Source: Rhineura floridana
Taxonomy: Eukaryota; Chordata; Lepidosauria; Squamata; Rhineuridae
Direction of reading: 5' to 3'
Length of the DNA stretch: 64,000 nucleotides
Assembly: GCF_030035675.1 (NCBI RefSeq)
Contig: NC_084482.1
Span: forward strand, 223,678,943-223,742,942
Under the pieces are notes generated by a model that saw nothing but the letters and a program-made list of their open reading frames with translations, had not been told where the DNA came from and did no database searches. Positions 42,536 through 52,844 of this stretch are shown here, in pieces (positions within the stretch are counted from its first letter, which is position 1; the number at the start of each line of letters is the position of its first letter). The position numbers and the translations under genes are program-made.

Positions 42536-42908
42536 CAGTGGGGAGGGGAGCCTGACTGGGAGTCCACAGTCTGTGAGTTCAAATCCCCGCTCATGTCTCC
42601 TGGGCATCAAGGGCCAGCTAAAGATCACCCCACAGTGAGTGGCTCAGGGTTTACGTGCCCTGCCACCTGTGCAGCTGTGGGCAAGCTGCATAGTCCCAAG
42701 GAGCCCAGTTGCCCCCCAGCTGGCAGTTGCAGACAAGGAAGGGGCTGGCTTGTGCAGCTGTGGCAAGCTGAGCAGGCCGTAGCCAGCTGGGGAGGACTAG
42801 CCTCAGAGGGAGGCAATGGGAAACCCCCTCTGCATACCGCTTACCATGAAAACCCTATTCGTAGGGTAGCCATAAGTTGGGGACTTGAAGGCAGTCCATT
42901 TCCATTTT
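42536..42908 (+). mobile_element. Long variant SINE with BovB-like tail
   Basis: The 3' half (AACCCCCTCTGCATACCGCT, CTATTCGTAGGGTAGCCATA, GACTTGAAGGCAGTCCATTT) matches the Sauria SINE. The head and a 180-base GC-rich middle (GGGCAAGCTGCATAGTCCCA, GCTGGCTTGTGCAGCTGTGG) do not. About 370 bases against about 230 for normal copies. Confidence 0.7.
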
Positions 42909-42909
42909 G

Positions 42910-43690
42910 TTTTTTTTAGTCAGCAAATTGAACGTAATAAAGCTTTTTACACTGTTCTGACATTTCCTTTATACTGAAATGAATGTGACTTTCGTAACAT
43001 GTTAAATAGCGGATAGCAAGACTAACAGCATAGTATTTGTAGCAAACCAAACTGTAGCAGAACATACAGTGCTGACTGGGAGAAATACAGGCTTATATGC
43101 TGGCTTTGTTTCCCTGAGAGATACAAGGAGGACCAATGATGTCTTTGTATGTCACCACTGAAGTTATGGAAGTGTAGTTAACAAGTCAGCAACCTGGGTT
43201 CCTTCGAATCTATCCAATATATAATTTCCCAAACAGTAAAGTTTCACCAAAGGTTCCTAACTGGCCGGAGGAAAATAACAAACGTGGAAAAGAAGCGAAG
43301 GAACAGGGTAGGAGAGGCAAGACAAGGGACCTAGCTGGCTTAGAAGGCACGAGGTGAGGTGGACTTGAGAGCAGCAGAGCGTAGGCTTGATTGAGAAGAC
43401 TGAACTAACCTCATGCGAAAATTTCCTCAAACCTCAATTATGCACGTTTTATCAAAGTTACAGGCAAAACTACTTGTGATATTCAACATTACATGATTTT
43501 TTTTTTAATGTTAATAGGAGTTACTGAGGGGACTGATTAGAACTGGGTCTGTGGTTTGTTTGATTATTTGCAGGACATCAACCTGAGTAATTTTTACCAA
43601 ATATTCCAGAGGCAAGACATCTACACCTGCTTAGCCTTCTTAATACAATTCAAAAAAGGTTCAAGATACAAAGGTGTTAAACCGCGCTTC
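42910..43690. other. Flank of V2R fragment, no feature recognised
   Basis: No gene, tail or terminal repeat was recognised. Immediately upstream of the V2R exon 3 fragment an open frame continues back to 43556, but it does not look like V2R. Confidence 0.35.
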
Positions 43691-43694
43691 AAGG

Positions 43695-43942
43695 AGAAAG
43701 GATTTCTCTGTTTTTATTCAAAGCACGCGATGAGCGTGAAAGGCCAAAAGCGGTGTGTCGAGACAAGAGAGAGCCTTTATCAGGACATGCCTGAAAGCAC
43801 CCTGACTCTGGACAGCCACATGATTTACAGCCTCATCTGGGCTCTGGCGCATGCCTTAGACACTGCATACTTGTCCAGATCCAAGCTGATGGTACGAGTG
43901 GGTCGGAGGGGCTTGGACTTCCAAAGGATACAGTCATGGCAG
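43695..43942 (+). pseudogene. V2R exon 3, 3' fragment
   Basis: Reads CFYSKHAMSVKGQKRCVETR, LTLDSHMIYSLIWALAHALD and RIQSWQ at donor CAG|GTATTC. It aligns with the end of exon 3 of the intact gene ([20 protein letters not shown]). The frame is open but the first two thirds of the exon are missing and no other V2R exon was found near it. Opposite strand to the intact gene, so it is from a separate duplication or inversion. Confidence 0.75.
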
Positions 43943-44044
43943 GTATTCCTTTCTGCTTCGTAAATTAATGTCAGGGTTTGATAGTTTTTAATTTGTGTAT
44001 CCTGAGTCTGAAGTGTTCTGTTCGTATCCCTTACAGCAACCCTG

Positions 44045-44165
44045 TCAGGTAGGAACATAGGAATCTGCCTTATATTTGAGCCAGATTATTGGTCCACCCA
44101 GTTTAGTATTGTCTACACTGACAGGCAGCTCTGCAACTGAGCGATGGTGCTTCCCCATAGAAAGT
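44045..44165 (-). mobile_element. tRNA-derived SINE, 3' part
   Basis: GGAACATAGGAATCTGCCTT, GCCAGATTATTGGTCCACCC, TAGTATTGTCTACACTGACA. Same SINE family as 18890-19745. Followed directly by an L2 tail. Confidence 0.6.
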
Positions 44166-44510
44166 TATTGAATGTCCTTATTTATTTATTGCATTTATAT
44201 ACCGCCCCATAGCCGAAGCTCTCTGGGCGGTTTACAACAATTAAAAACATTAAAAATAAATATGCGAATTTAAACCATTAAACCCCATAAAAACTGATAA
44301 GCAAGTTATTCAAATGCTGTTAAAATGCCTGGGAGAAGAGGAAAGGCTTGACCTGGGGCCGAAAAGAGAACAGGGTTGGTGCCAGGTGACCTCATCAAGG
44401 AGATTAATTCCATAATTTGGCAATGGTAAACCTCCTCTGAATACCATGAAAGCCCTATTCATAGGGTAGCCATAAGTTGGGATCGACTCGAAGGCAGTCC
44501 GTTTTTCAAC
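44165..44510 (-). mobile_element. L2 LINE 3' end plus Sauria SINE tail
   Basis: 44165-44420 minus: TATACCGCCCCATAGCCGAA tail and an ORF end with GGAGAAGAGGAAAGGCTTGA. 44402-44510 plus: the 3' half of a Sauria SINE (GGTAAACCTCCTCTGAATAC, GGGTAGCCATAAGTTGGGAT). Confidence 0.75.
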
Positions 44511-44769
44511 TAATAAATAAAAACATGTCTCCGTAGTCACAGCTACAAATCTGATGAGTCCCAAACTAATTTTGTGAACTCCCCAAAATGCAGAAATATC
44601 AATGTCACTTTTGCTTGACCCGCAAAGTTTAGCTGAAGATGCTAAAAAGAAAAAAGAAAAAAAAGGGGGGGATCCCTTCCTCTAATACAGGCAGAATATT
44701 GTTATCATTACCTTGCGGTTCCTACAAGGACTTCAAGGTGACACATTTGGTCCTGCCTACTTTAGCATC

Positions 44770-45010
44770 GGGGATCCTCCGTGGTGCAGAGTGGTAAGAA
44801 GCGGTAAAAGGGATCGAGGTCCACTCAGCCTTCCATCCATCTGTGGTGGTAAAATGAGTACCCAAAATAAGCTGGGGGGTAAAGAAAGGCCCGGGAAGGA
44901 ACTGGCAATCCCACCCCATATATACGGCCTGCCTAATAAACGTCGCAAGACGCCACCCTAGGAGTCGGGAACGACTCGCACTACAAGTGCGGGGACACCT
45001 TTACCTTTAC
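44770..45010 (+). mobile_element. tRNA-derived SINE with ACCTTTACC tail and 12-base target duplication
   Basis: Starts GGGGATCCTCCGTGGTGCAG, continues ATGAGTACCCAAAATAAGCT and TAATAAACGTCGCAAGACGC, and ends ACCTTTACCTTTAC. Exact 12-base flanks TACTTTAGCATC lie at 44758-44769 and 45011-45022, so both ends are defined. A different family from Sauria SINEs. Confidence 0.9.
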
Positions 45011-45069
45011 TACTTTAGCATCATGACAACCCAGTGAAGTTGTCTGGGGTTTAAAAAATTAACTGCCCC

Positions 45070-45150
45070 AACCATTATTTATTTATTTGATTTATATCCT
45101 GCCCTTCCTCCCAGCAGGAGCCCAGGGCGGCAAACAAAAACGCTAAAACG
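45070..45150 (-). mobile_element. LINE 3' tail
   Basis: TTATTTATTTGATTTATATC, CCCAGCAGGAGCCCAGGGCG. Same family as 5325-5470. Confidence 0.6.
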
Positions 45151-45279
45151 TACTCTAGGAAGAATACCTGGGCTATAACAGAAAGATGAGAACTAGGGAC
45201 AGGTGAGATCTTATGGGTCTGGTGAAGGTCACAGTAAGGGCGGAGTTTTGGTTCACGGGCTTGATATGGAAGTTACAGA

Positions 45280-45515
45280 GCCAGTGTGGTGTAGTAGTTA
45301 GAGAGTTGGACCGGGACCTGGGAGACCAGGGTTCAAATCCTCGCTCAGCCATGAAGCTCGCTGGGTGACACTGGGGCAGTCACTGCCTCTCAGCCTAACC
45401 CTACCCTACAAGGTTGTTGTGAGGATTAAATGGAGAGGGGGGAAACGTATACACCACTCTGAGCTCCTTGGAGGAAAGGTGGCATATAAAATGTAATCAG
45501 TGAATAATAAGTTCC
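45280..45515 (+). mobile_element. SINE: Sauria-like head, different tail
   Basis: The head (AGAGCCAGTGTGGTGTAGTA, GGTTCAAATCC, CAGTCACTGCCTCTCAGCC) is that of a Sauria SINE. The 3' half is instead AAGGTTGTTGTGAGGATTAA and GGAGGAAAGGTGGCATATAA, a LINE tail unlike BovB. From 45520 to 45885 nothing is recognised. Confidence 0.7.
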
Positions 45516-45889
45516 CTTCTGACCTTATAGAGTCTCACTGCATTCTTCAGGAAAGGAATATTCACCCCCAACTCTTTATCTCTGTTTGATGTGGTGCAAC
45601 TTTGGATTAGGGTTCAGGGTCTCTTGTCTCATGCTATCTATAATGTTAGCGAACGAATGACTGGCGTAGAGTTAGACGCTGTTTGAATTAATTGTAATTA
45701 AAAATGCTACTTTCTTTTGCTGTTTTTCAATAATAAACCAGCCTTTCCCTCTCCCTTTGGGTGCTTTATTGAGTTTAAAGGTAAGGTGTGTGTACCCAGT
45801 GAGGTGTGGGTTTAATTACACCAAAAGATCCCCCTATACTCAGGGGTGATGTTTGAGTTCCCAGTGAGTATACATGAATGGGGGGGGAT

Positions 45890-46070
45890 TCATAGAATCA
45901 GTGAATGGCAGAGTTGGAAGGGGCCCAATAAGGCCATCGAGGCCAACCCCCTGCTCAGTGTAGGAATCCAGCTTAAAGCATACCAGACAGGTGGCTGTCC
46001 AGAAGGCCTCCAGTGTTGGAAAGCCCATCACCTCCCTAGGTCATTCATTCCACACCTATAACAATACTTC
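45890..46070 (-). mobile_element. CR1 LINE 3' end
   Basis: ATTCATAGAATCAGTGAATG, GAGTTGGAAGGGGCCCAATA, CCCCCTGCTCAGTGTAGGAA. A 5'-truncated CR1 of the subfamily seen at 48834-48950. Confidence 0.75.
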
Positions 46071-46074
46071 TGGG

Positions 46075-47685
46075 GAAAAGCCCCCCTCCTCCTTTACACA
46101 GACTCTCATTCTGGCCCACCTTGCAGGGTTGTTTTGAGCACTGCCTAGGCATTGTACTTTAAATCCTCTATAGCTCTAGGAGACCCTTCCTGCCAACGTG
46201 GATGATTCCAAGGCAAGTGGTGAGGGCCAGGGCAGGAGCGAGGCTGGCAGCACCAGACCCTCAGCACCCCTTCAGCTGAGCCAATCCTGCTGGAGAAGTT
46301 AAGGACCAGGGGGCTGGGCTGGGGAGCTTTGATCTTCCCCTCCAATAAACTCCCAAGAGAAGGTCTGAAGAAGCCGCTCCCACCCCGGCCAGCTAAGAAG
46401 CGGGGGTCATTTATCTATTTCTTCCATCCTCTGGCTTAAGAATTCCTGGGAGACTCTTATGAAGCTCATCAGTTTCGAAGGTAAGTTTCAAATTACCCAC
46501 GCGTATTTTCCAAGGAAACTGACCAGCCTCTGTCCAGGTCTCTCCTTCCAGCGCTTCCCCCTCCCAAGGGGCATCAAGGCCCCCTTCCCCTCTGATCAAC
46601 CTGTAAATCCCCGGGGAGGGGGGCTTCCAAGAGCAGCTTGCAATGCAAACCCTGCATTTTGGGCTCTGCAACTGCATTGCACCGATCAGAACCTTTGTAG
46701 AATTCAGAGAGGGAGGGGGACTCTTCCGTCCTTTCTCCACAGCCCGCCCCCAAAAGCAAATCCTCCTACATACACCCCTCCCCCAATCTTTCGCACCTCT
46801 TTTGTCCTCTGCAGACTCCGATTGCAGGCTTATTTTCCTTCCTGGAAAATGGAGAAAGGTGCCACTGTTTACACACCCCCCCTTCCTTCAATAACGTCCC
46901 TCTCTCCCCTACCACTTCCTGCCTCTCTAGGCACCAGAGCTCGGTTCCTTGACCCACTGGAGGACTGAGTGGCAGGAGCTCCCTTCCCCGTCCCCTGCAA
47001 GGCTCAAGACACCCCCCCTTTTGCCCACTATACAATTTCATCTGGAGGCGTTTTTCTCCTTAACATGACTTGCGCCCCTCCCCCACATTTCCCCTGGCAA
47101 GTCAGTCCATCAGATGTGTGGGTCAGTGGGGGAGGGCTCGAGGAGAGGTCCCCTCCCCCTCCTTGCCGTTGTGCTGGGACTGCAGCTGTTCTGGGAAACC
47201 GGGGGGGGGAGAGGGAAGAGCCGCGCCCCCCCCACCTTCCCTCTGGGCATCCCGGATGCATTTGCAAAACCAGGGAGATCAGAGTCATGAAAAAGGGGTG
47301 GTGGGGAGAGAGATTACTGGGTTTTTATTTCTCCAAGAGCTCACTAGCTGTCCAACAAGTGCTCACGCACACGCGCAAATAGCTGCTTGCAAACTTCAAT
47401 GGAGCGGAAGCCATACAATGGCAAAGGCATAGGGCAGAAATGCCCATTGAGTTGTTCAGAGGGGAGAGGGCGGGCACGGAGGGGTCCCCTTGCAGCTGAC
47501 TCCGGGGGAGGGAGCCCGGGAGACCTCAGCCAGCTCCTTTGGCCTCTCCCTCCCCCCCCCCTTCCAGCCCCAATTATCTGCCATTTGAGTGATAAGCAAG
47601 CTTGCCATGTGTTTTGTTTGCTAAAGACAGGGCAAGATCAGCTGCTGCTGCTTCAACACCTGCCAAAGAGGGAAGGGGTCCCAGA
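46075..47685. other. GC-rich stretch with homopolymer runs, no gene recognised
   Basis: Many runs of G or C of 7-10 bases, pyrimidine-rich blocks, and several overlapping open frames on both strands that look like composition artefacts. CpG is below expectation by eye, so it is not a clear CpG island. It could hold a promoter for the minus-strand zinc-finger gene 7 kb away; no direct sign was seen. Confidence 0.35.
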
Positions 47686-47689
47686 AGGG

Positions 47690-47765
47690 AAAGAGATGGA
47701 AACTTACAAGATCTAAACTGGGTGGTTCATTACAGATGCTGTGGCCATATGTCGTAATCGAAAAA
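47690..47765 (+). mobile_element. RTE/BovB 3' fragment
   Basis: GAAACTTACAAGATCTAAAC, GGGTGGTTCATTACAGATGC. A very short copy. From 47770 to 48120 nothing is recognised. Confidence 0.6.
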
Positions 47766-48124
47766 TAAAAGGTCTCCGATGGTCTTTTAGAGTTGGGGCT
47801 TGAACCTTAGTAGATTCTGGGCACAGGTTCTGACAAGTATCATTATAGACTAACCTGTTTAACTTGTTCAGCAGAAGAGTTTTCTACTCCTCGCTGGGGA
47901 GCTGTCTCTATCATATAGGTTTCTTGGCAGGGATTCTTCTACTATCACAGGCAAAATGTCATTACAAGGGGGATTGCCAGCTTTAGTTTTCATAGGACTG
48001 ATAGAGGACAGGCCCATAGTTCTTACAACGTCATCTCCACATCTCAGGTCTATAAATTCATTTGAGTTTGAGGGTGAAGGTGGCTTATCACCAGCTAGGT
48101 TATCTCTCCTAATGGGGACTATGT

Positions 48125-48415
48125 TCTGATAATGGCAACAAGGGAGAGGGCCTTCTCAGTGGTGGCCCCCAAATTATGGAATGATGTTTATGACGAGGTG
48201 CGCCTGGCACCAACACTGTTATCTTTTCGGCACCAGGTCAAGACTTTCCTCTTCTCCCAGGTATTTTAGCATGTGTTTTATATTGTTTTAAATTTTTAAA
48301 TTGTGTTTCAAATTGTTTTTTAAAAGATGTATTTTAAATTGTATTTGTTTTTAGTTATTGTAAACCGCCCAGAGAGCTTCAGCTATGGGGCGGTATACAA
48401 ATTTAATAAATAAAT
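48125..48415 (+). mobile_element. L2-clade LINE 3' end
   Basis: FSVVAPKLWNDVYDEVR-type and LSFRHQVKTFLFSQVF readings, then TTGTAAACCGCCCAGAGAGC and GGGGCGGTATACAAATTTAA. Same subfamily as 13045-13436. Confidence 0.85.
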
Positions 48416-48574
48416 AACTTAAATAAAGAGACAAGTGATTCTTTAATCAGAGGTTGGATCAGAGTATTATAGAAGTGTCTGTTCACCTCTATTCCAAATT
48501 TTGCAAAAACGTCTCTGCATGTAAGAGTATCATCTACAATGGAGGTTCTAGTAAAAGTTACTTTTAATCCAAAA

Positions 48575-48832
48575 TTGTTGTTGTTATGTGCCTTCAAGTC
48601 GATTACGACTTATGGTGACCCTATGAATCAGTGACCTTCAAAAGCATCTGTCATGAACCACCCTGTTCAGATCTTGTAAGTTCAGGTCTGTGGCTTCCTT
48701 TATGGAATCAATCCGTCTCTTGTTTGGCCTTCCTCTTTTTCTACTCCCTGCTGTTTTTCCAAGCATTATTATCTTTTCTAATGAATCATGTCTTCAAAAT
48801 TATGTGTCCGAAGTATGACAACCTATGCTAAT
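48575..48832 (-). mobile_element. RTE/BovB LINE 3' end
   Basis: TTATGTGCCTTCAAGTCGAT tail at the left, then the complement of the RGRPNK-coding region (TTGTTTGGCCTTCCTC) and the MRRHDSLE region. 5' truncated. Confidence 0.88.
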
Positions 48833-48833
48833 T

Positions 48834-48950
48834 CATAGAATCATAGAATAGTAGCTTTGGAAAGGGCCTATCAGGCCATGGAATCTAACTCAATGCAGGA
48901 ATACAAATTAAAGCAATTCACTTGCCTCCAGCTGTTCAATTAAAGTTGCA
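48834..48950 (-). mobile_element. CR1 LINE 3' tail
   Basis: TTCATAGAATCATAGAATAG, GGGCCTATCAGGCCATGGAA. It abuts the BovB at 48575. Confidence 0.7.
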
Positions 48951-48974
48951 CAATAAATCCCCTTCCAAAAAGAA

Positions 48975-50345
48975 AAAGTGATAGGGAAATGCACTGGAAA
49001 GTGTCGGATAACAATTGTTTGAGCCAACATAGTATAACAAATCAGAATGAATACTCAATAAAGAGATCATCCGGTAGTGACTTACAACTTTTTCCTTCTT
49101 TGAAAAGTGATAGTAGATTTACTACACAAAAGTTGCAACTGGGCAACTGATAAATTGATAAATAGGTGACTCCAATGTCATGAAATATCTGTGTGAAATG
49201 AAGTTTCTTTCCATTCTGTGCTGGCTCATCAGGGAAGTTGCAGAACACTAACTGGAGTCTTAAAAGTACCATTGCTGAAGCTATTGAGAGAGATAAATTA
49301 CCATTAGCAGGAGTCCCATTTATAGCTGGGCTCTTAGCTGGGAGAGGGACTTTAGCTGATAATTTCAGACAGTCTGTCTCCAGAGACAGGAGATCACTGA
49401 TTGCAGCCTGAGGGTCAGAGTCCTCAACTATGGGGGGCAGAGAAGGCAGGCACCAGAAACTGGTCCCCTTGCCTTGGAAATTTGGAGATTGTTTAACTTT
49501 TTTTCACTTGCACCGTTCCTTCATTTTCTTGATTTTCGAGTAGATTGAACAATTTCTTAAAATTAAACTTTGTGCTGTGGGATTTCCCCCCCCCTTTAGT
49601 TGGTTTTTTGGTCATTCCCTGCTTATTTTGAGGTTTGTTTTCATCCCTGACACTTGGGTGCCTCCTCTCTTTCCCCCCTTTGCACTTGGATACATCAGTG
49701 TCCTTTTCTACCCTTAATTCAGTAGACTTCTTAAATCTCTCATTCCTTTGTTCTATACTTCTGAGCGTGACATCCAGGAGCTCAGTTTGAGTACTAACTT
49801 TAATACAGATCTCATTCCTGGTTCCCATAGGTCTATATAAATTGCAGCTCCTAGTATCATCATCCTTTAGTGAAGCAACAGAGAAAGCAGCCTGGGTCAG
49901 GTGTACAGAGGTTTCATTGACCGATCCCATAAAAAATGTAAATGGACTGCCTTCAAGTTGATTCCGACTTATGGTAATCCTATGAATAGGGTTTTCATGG
50001 TAAGTGGTATTCAGAGGGAGTTTGCCATTGCCTTCATCTGAGGCTGAGAGGCAGTGACTGGCCCAAGGTCACCCAGTGAGCTTCATGGCTATGTGGGGAT
50101 TCAAACCCTGGTCTCCCAGGTCGTAGTCCAGTACCTTAACCACTACGCCACAATCCCATAGGATGGGCATAAAATTGTTTAAATTCTGCAGTTTGTTGCT
50201 TAATATCCATGATGTTTCTCAGGATAATCTGGAGAGAATTTGCAAGTAGCATGTTTTGTGCCCCCATAATATCAAACCATAATGAATCAGGAGAACGCTT
50301 TGGAGCCAACTGTGAGGACTGTATGGATTCTGCATGAGTCTGTAA
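48975..50345 (-). mobile_element. Unassigned coding element, probably retroelement ORF1-like
   Basis: Minus-strand open frames without a recognised family. About 50155-50345 is helical, with an ILRNIMDIKQQTAEFKQFY stretch. 49493-49930 is lysine- and glutamate-rich, with SIEQRNERFKKSTELRVEKD, then KPQNKQGMTKKP. 49042-49272 carries LLRLQLVFCNFPDEPAQNGK, loosely like the RNA-binding region of L1-type ORF1 proteins. A Sauria SINE splits the region. Part of it recurs at 16535-16740, so it is repetitive. No RT was seen. It could be a LINE ORF1, a gag-like fossil or a degraded host gene. Confidence 0.4.
49934..50152 (-). mobile_element. Sauria-type SINE inserted in the element at 48975-50345
   Basis: Complete in reverse: TGCCTTCAAGTTGATTCCGA tail, CAGTGACTGGCCCAAGGTCA core, TTCAAACCCTGGTCTCCCAG head. 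ATCCCATA occurs on both sides as a likely target duplication. Confidence 0.88.
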
Positions 50346-50416
50346 TGTAGGCTGTTCCTTTAAGTCATAAAATGGGGGGGGGGTGAACTTGCATCTTTTT
50401 TACATTCTCCAAAGGT

Positions 50417-50590
50417 AGGGTTGCCAGGTTCAATCTCTGAGACTGATCCTGTATCTTTAGGAGAAGAGAAAGTCAGCCAAGTGCAGGTGTTCTTGCAACC
50501 CTGTAATGGGAAAAACCACAAGGTGGAATTCTCCCTCCTCCCCCCGGACAACTTTTAAAGATACAAAAGACCTCTTGGAGGCTGGGCATC
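50417..50590 (+). mobile_element. TAGGGTTGCC element, single arm
   Basis: TAGGGTTGCCAGGTTCAATC, GACTGATCCTGTATCTTTAG, GGGAAAAACCACAAGGTGGA. Very close to the arms of 10246-10506. Confidence 0.65.
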
Positions 50591-50597
50591 ATCTATG

Positions 50598-50800
50598 GCA
50601 GGGGTCACCAACCCAACACCTGCGGGCGCCATGGTGCCCGTGAAGACCTTCAGTGGTGCCCACAGGAGGTGGCCTGGAATCTGAGAGAAAAGAAAAGAAG
50701 GCCCTCTAGCCCCTCCAGAAAAAACTTTCTGGAGAAAAATATTCAGGTACCCATCTAAGTGATTTCTGTGAAATGTGCCGGCCTGGCTGCTACTGCCTGT
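50598..50800 (+). mobile_element. hAT-like DNA transposon fragment
   Basis: GGCAGGGGTCACCAACCCAA with GGTGCCCGTGAAGACC, a typical CAGGGGT-type hAT end, then internal non-coding sequence. Confidence 0.5.
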
Positions 50801-50822
50801 CAATGTTACTAGCCAATGAGTG

Positions 50823-51975
50823 ATCTTTCACATCCATACATAGAGATCGGAAATACCATAGAAGCATAGAATCATAGAGTTGGAAGGGGCCTTGTAGGGC
50901 ATCGAGTCCAACCCCCTGCTCACAGCAGGAAATCCACAGCTAGAGCATCTCCCGCAGATAGCGGTCCAGCCTCTGCTTGAAGACATCCAGCGAAGGGGAT
51001 CCCAGCACCTCCCTAGGCAGTCGGTTCCATTGCCGAACTGCCCTTACTGTCAAGAAGTTCCTTCTAATGTCCAATCTGAATCTACGCTCCTGCAACTTAA
51101 AAACATTAGACCTAGTCCTACCCTCTGGGGCAGCAGAGAACAAATCTGTACCCTCCTCTATGTGACAGCCCTTCAGGTACTTAAAGAGTGCAATCATGTC
51201 ACCCCTCAGCCTTCTCTTCACCAGACTGAACATGCCAAGTTCCTTCAACCTTTCCTCATAAGACTTGTTCTCCATACCGGCTATCATCCCTGTCGCCCTC
51301 TTCTGAACCCGCTCCAACTTGTCTATATCTTTCTTAAAATGAGGTGCCCAGAACTGAACGCATGGTCTGAATGATCCTGACTTTAGTGTTCAGTGATACA
51401 TCTTTACATTTGAGGACCTTTTCTAGTTCTCTCACAGCTGCCCTCCCCAGTCCTAGCCTTCTTCTGATTTCTTGACTATTGTCTCTATTTTGGTTAATGA
51501 CTGTGCTGAGGTATTGTTAATTCTTGACAAGTTCAATGTCCTCTTTGTCAACTTTAAAGTATGTGCAAAGCTCTCCTCCAACACCACATTTCAAATGAGT
51601 TGATTTTTCTCTTACCCGCTTTTTTCACTGTCCAGCTTTCACATCCATACATAGAGGTCGGGAATACCATGGTCTGAATGATCCTGACTTTGGTGTTCAG
51701 TGATACATCTTTGCATCTGAGGACCTTTTCTAGTTCTTTCACAGCTGCCCTCCCCAGTCCTAGCCTTCTTCTGATTTCTTGACTATTGTCTCCATTTTGG
51801 TTAATGACTGTGCCGAGGTATTGATAATCCTTGACAAGTTCAGTGTCCTTTAAAGTTACATAAATCTTCTGTTGTCATTACTTTAGTCTTCTTGACATTC
51901 AGCAGCTTTTGTGCTTTCCTCTTTAACTTTCATCAGAATTTATTTCAAATCATTCCTGGTTTCTGCTAGTAGTAT
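50823..51975 (-). mobile_element. RTE/BovB pieces, one interrupted by CR1
   Basis: BovB coding sequence at 50823-50857 resumes at 51359 on the other side of a CR1 (50858-51358). At about 51560 the same region (GCGCTCTTCC-type and CVKKAGKRKINSFEMWCWRR coding) starts again, so 51359-51560 and 51560-51975 are partly overlapping BovB copies in tandem. The reading frame is broken. Confidence 0.85.
50858..51358 (-). mobile_element. CR1 LINE nested in BovB
   Basis: Minus strand: MERVQKRATGMIAGMENKSY, LGMFSLVKRRLRGDMIALFK, LFSAAPEGRTRSN and LREML, with CATAGAATCATAGAGTTGGA at the 3' end. Over 95% like the CR1 at 33122-35100 by eye. CAT at each border may be a short target duplication. Confidence 0.92.
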
Positions 51976-52067
51976 GTTTATATATGAGTGAAGTCAATGT
52001 GATTGATAAGTCAGTTGTTTGGAGACCAGGCAATAAGAATCCTTGGGGTCCTAAAAAGCTGCTGTTT

Positions 52068-52102
52068 TGTCTCTCTCTTCTGTCTCTCTCTCTCTCTCTC
52101 CC
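52068..52102 (+). repeat. (TC)n microsatellite with C run
   Basis: Imperfect CTCTCTCT run of about 20 dinucleotides, followed by nine Cs. Not part of a gene. Confidence 0.8.
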
Positions 52103-52844
52103 CCCCCCAATCCTTGGAATCTCTGTAGCTTGCCCTTCCTTTTCCCCTTGCAACCAGGATGCCTCTTTCCTGTGCTGGGTTTGCTTGCCAAGAAATTATT
52201 TTCTGCAAATACTACTATACAGTAAGCATGGGTAAATGTTAAAGAATTCCCCTTGCCCCAAAAGGCAAGTGTGAAAACTTTGGAAAGAGGCTTAGGCATA
52301 TCTCCTGCTTTTCAGGAGCTAAAGACTAAGGACGCATTAAGAATTCATGGTGTAGTTAACCTGCAGTAGAATGATATGCATGTCTACACAGAAGTAAGTC
52401 TTTTCCCGTTTAATGGGGCTTCCATCCAGGCATGTGGGTAAAGGATGGCAGCCTAGAATTTGGTTTAGGGTTGGCATAGAAGAGAAGCAGGGTTCCTGTG
52501 CCTTTGACAACTGCAGGGCAGGCACAAATTCCACAGGTCAAGCCTTTTCTAGCATGGAAATACAATTATGTGAAAAGCTTCACCATGACTACCCTCTACT
52601 AGTGTGTTATGCCATTTTGTAACTGGTGCCCGCAGCACTCTTAAAATTTGAAACAGGTGAAAAAAGTTGGCACCCCATTCTATGACCCCAAGCTTTCAGG
52701 GATTACAATTGGTCAGACCATATGTACTGTATGATCTTATTTAGAAACTCCCCCATGAATTAATTTCCCTGAACTTGCAAAGGGTACCCTACGTCCCAGT
52801 TTTTTCCACATCCTGGCATGATAATCCAAGTATCTGTCACTTCC

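Noticed and set aside
44713-44961. 82-codon ORF
   Set aside because: Lies inside a SINE whose ends are fixed by a 12-base target duplication.
46380-47560. CpG island
   Set aside because: GC is high but CpG remains well below expectation on counting part of the stretch by eye.
46411-47716. Cluster of overlapping ORFs on both strands
   Set aside because: GC-rich low-complexity sequence with few stops; no motif, splice structure or start context recognised.
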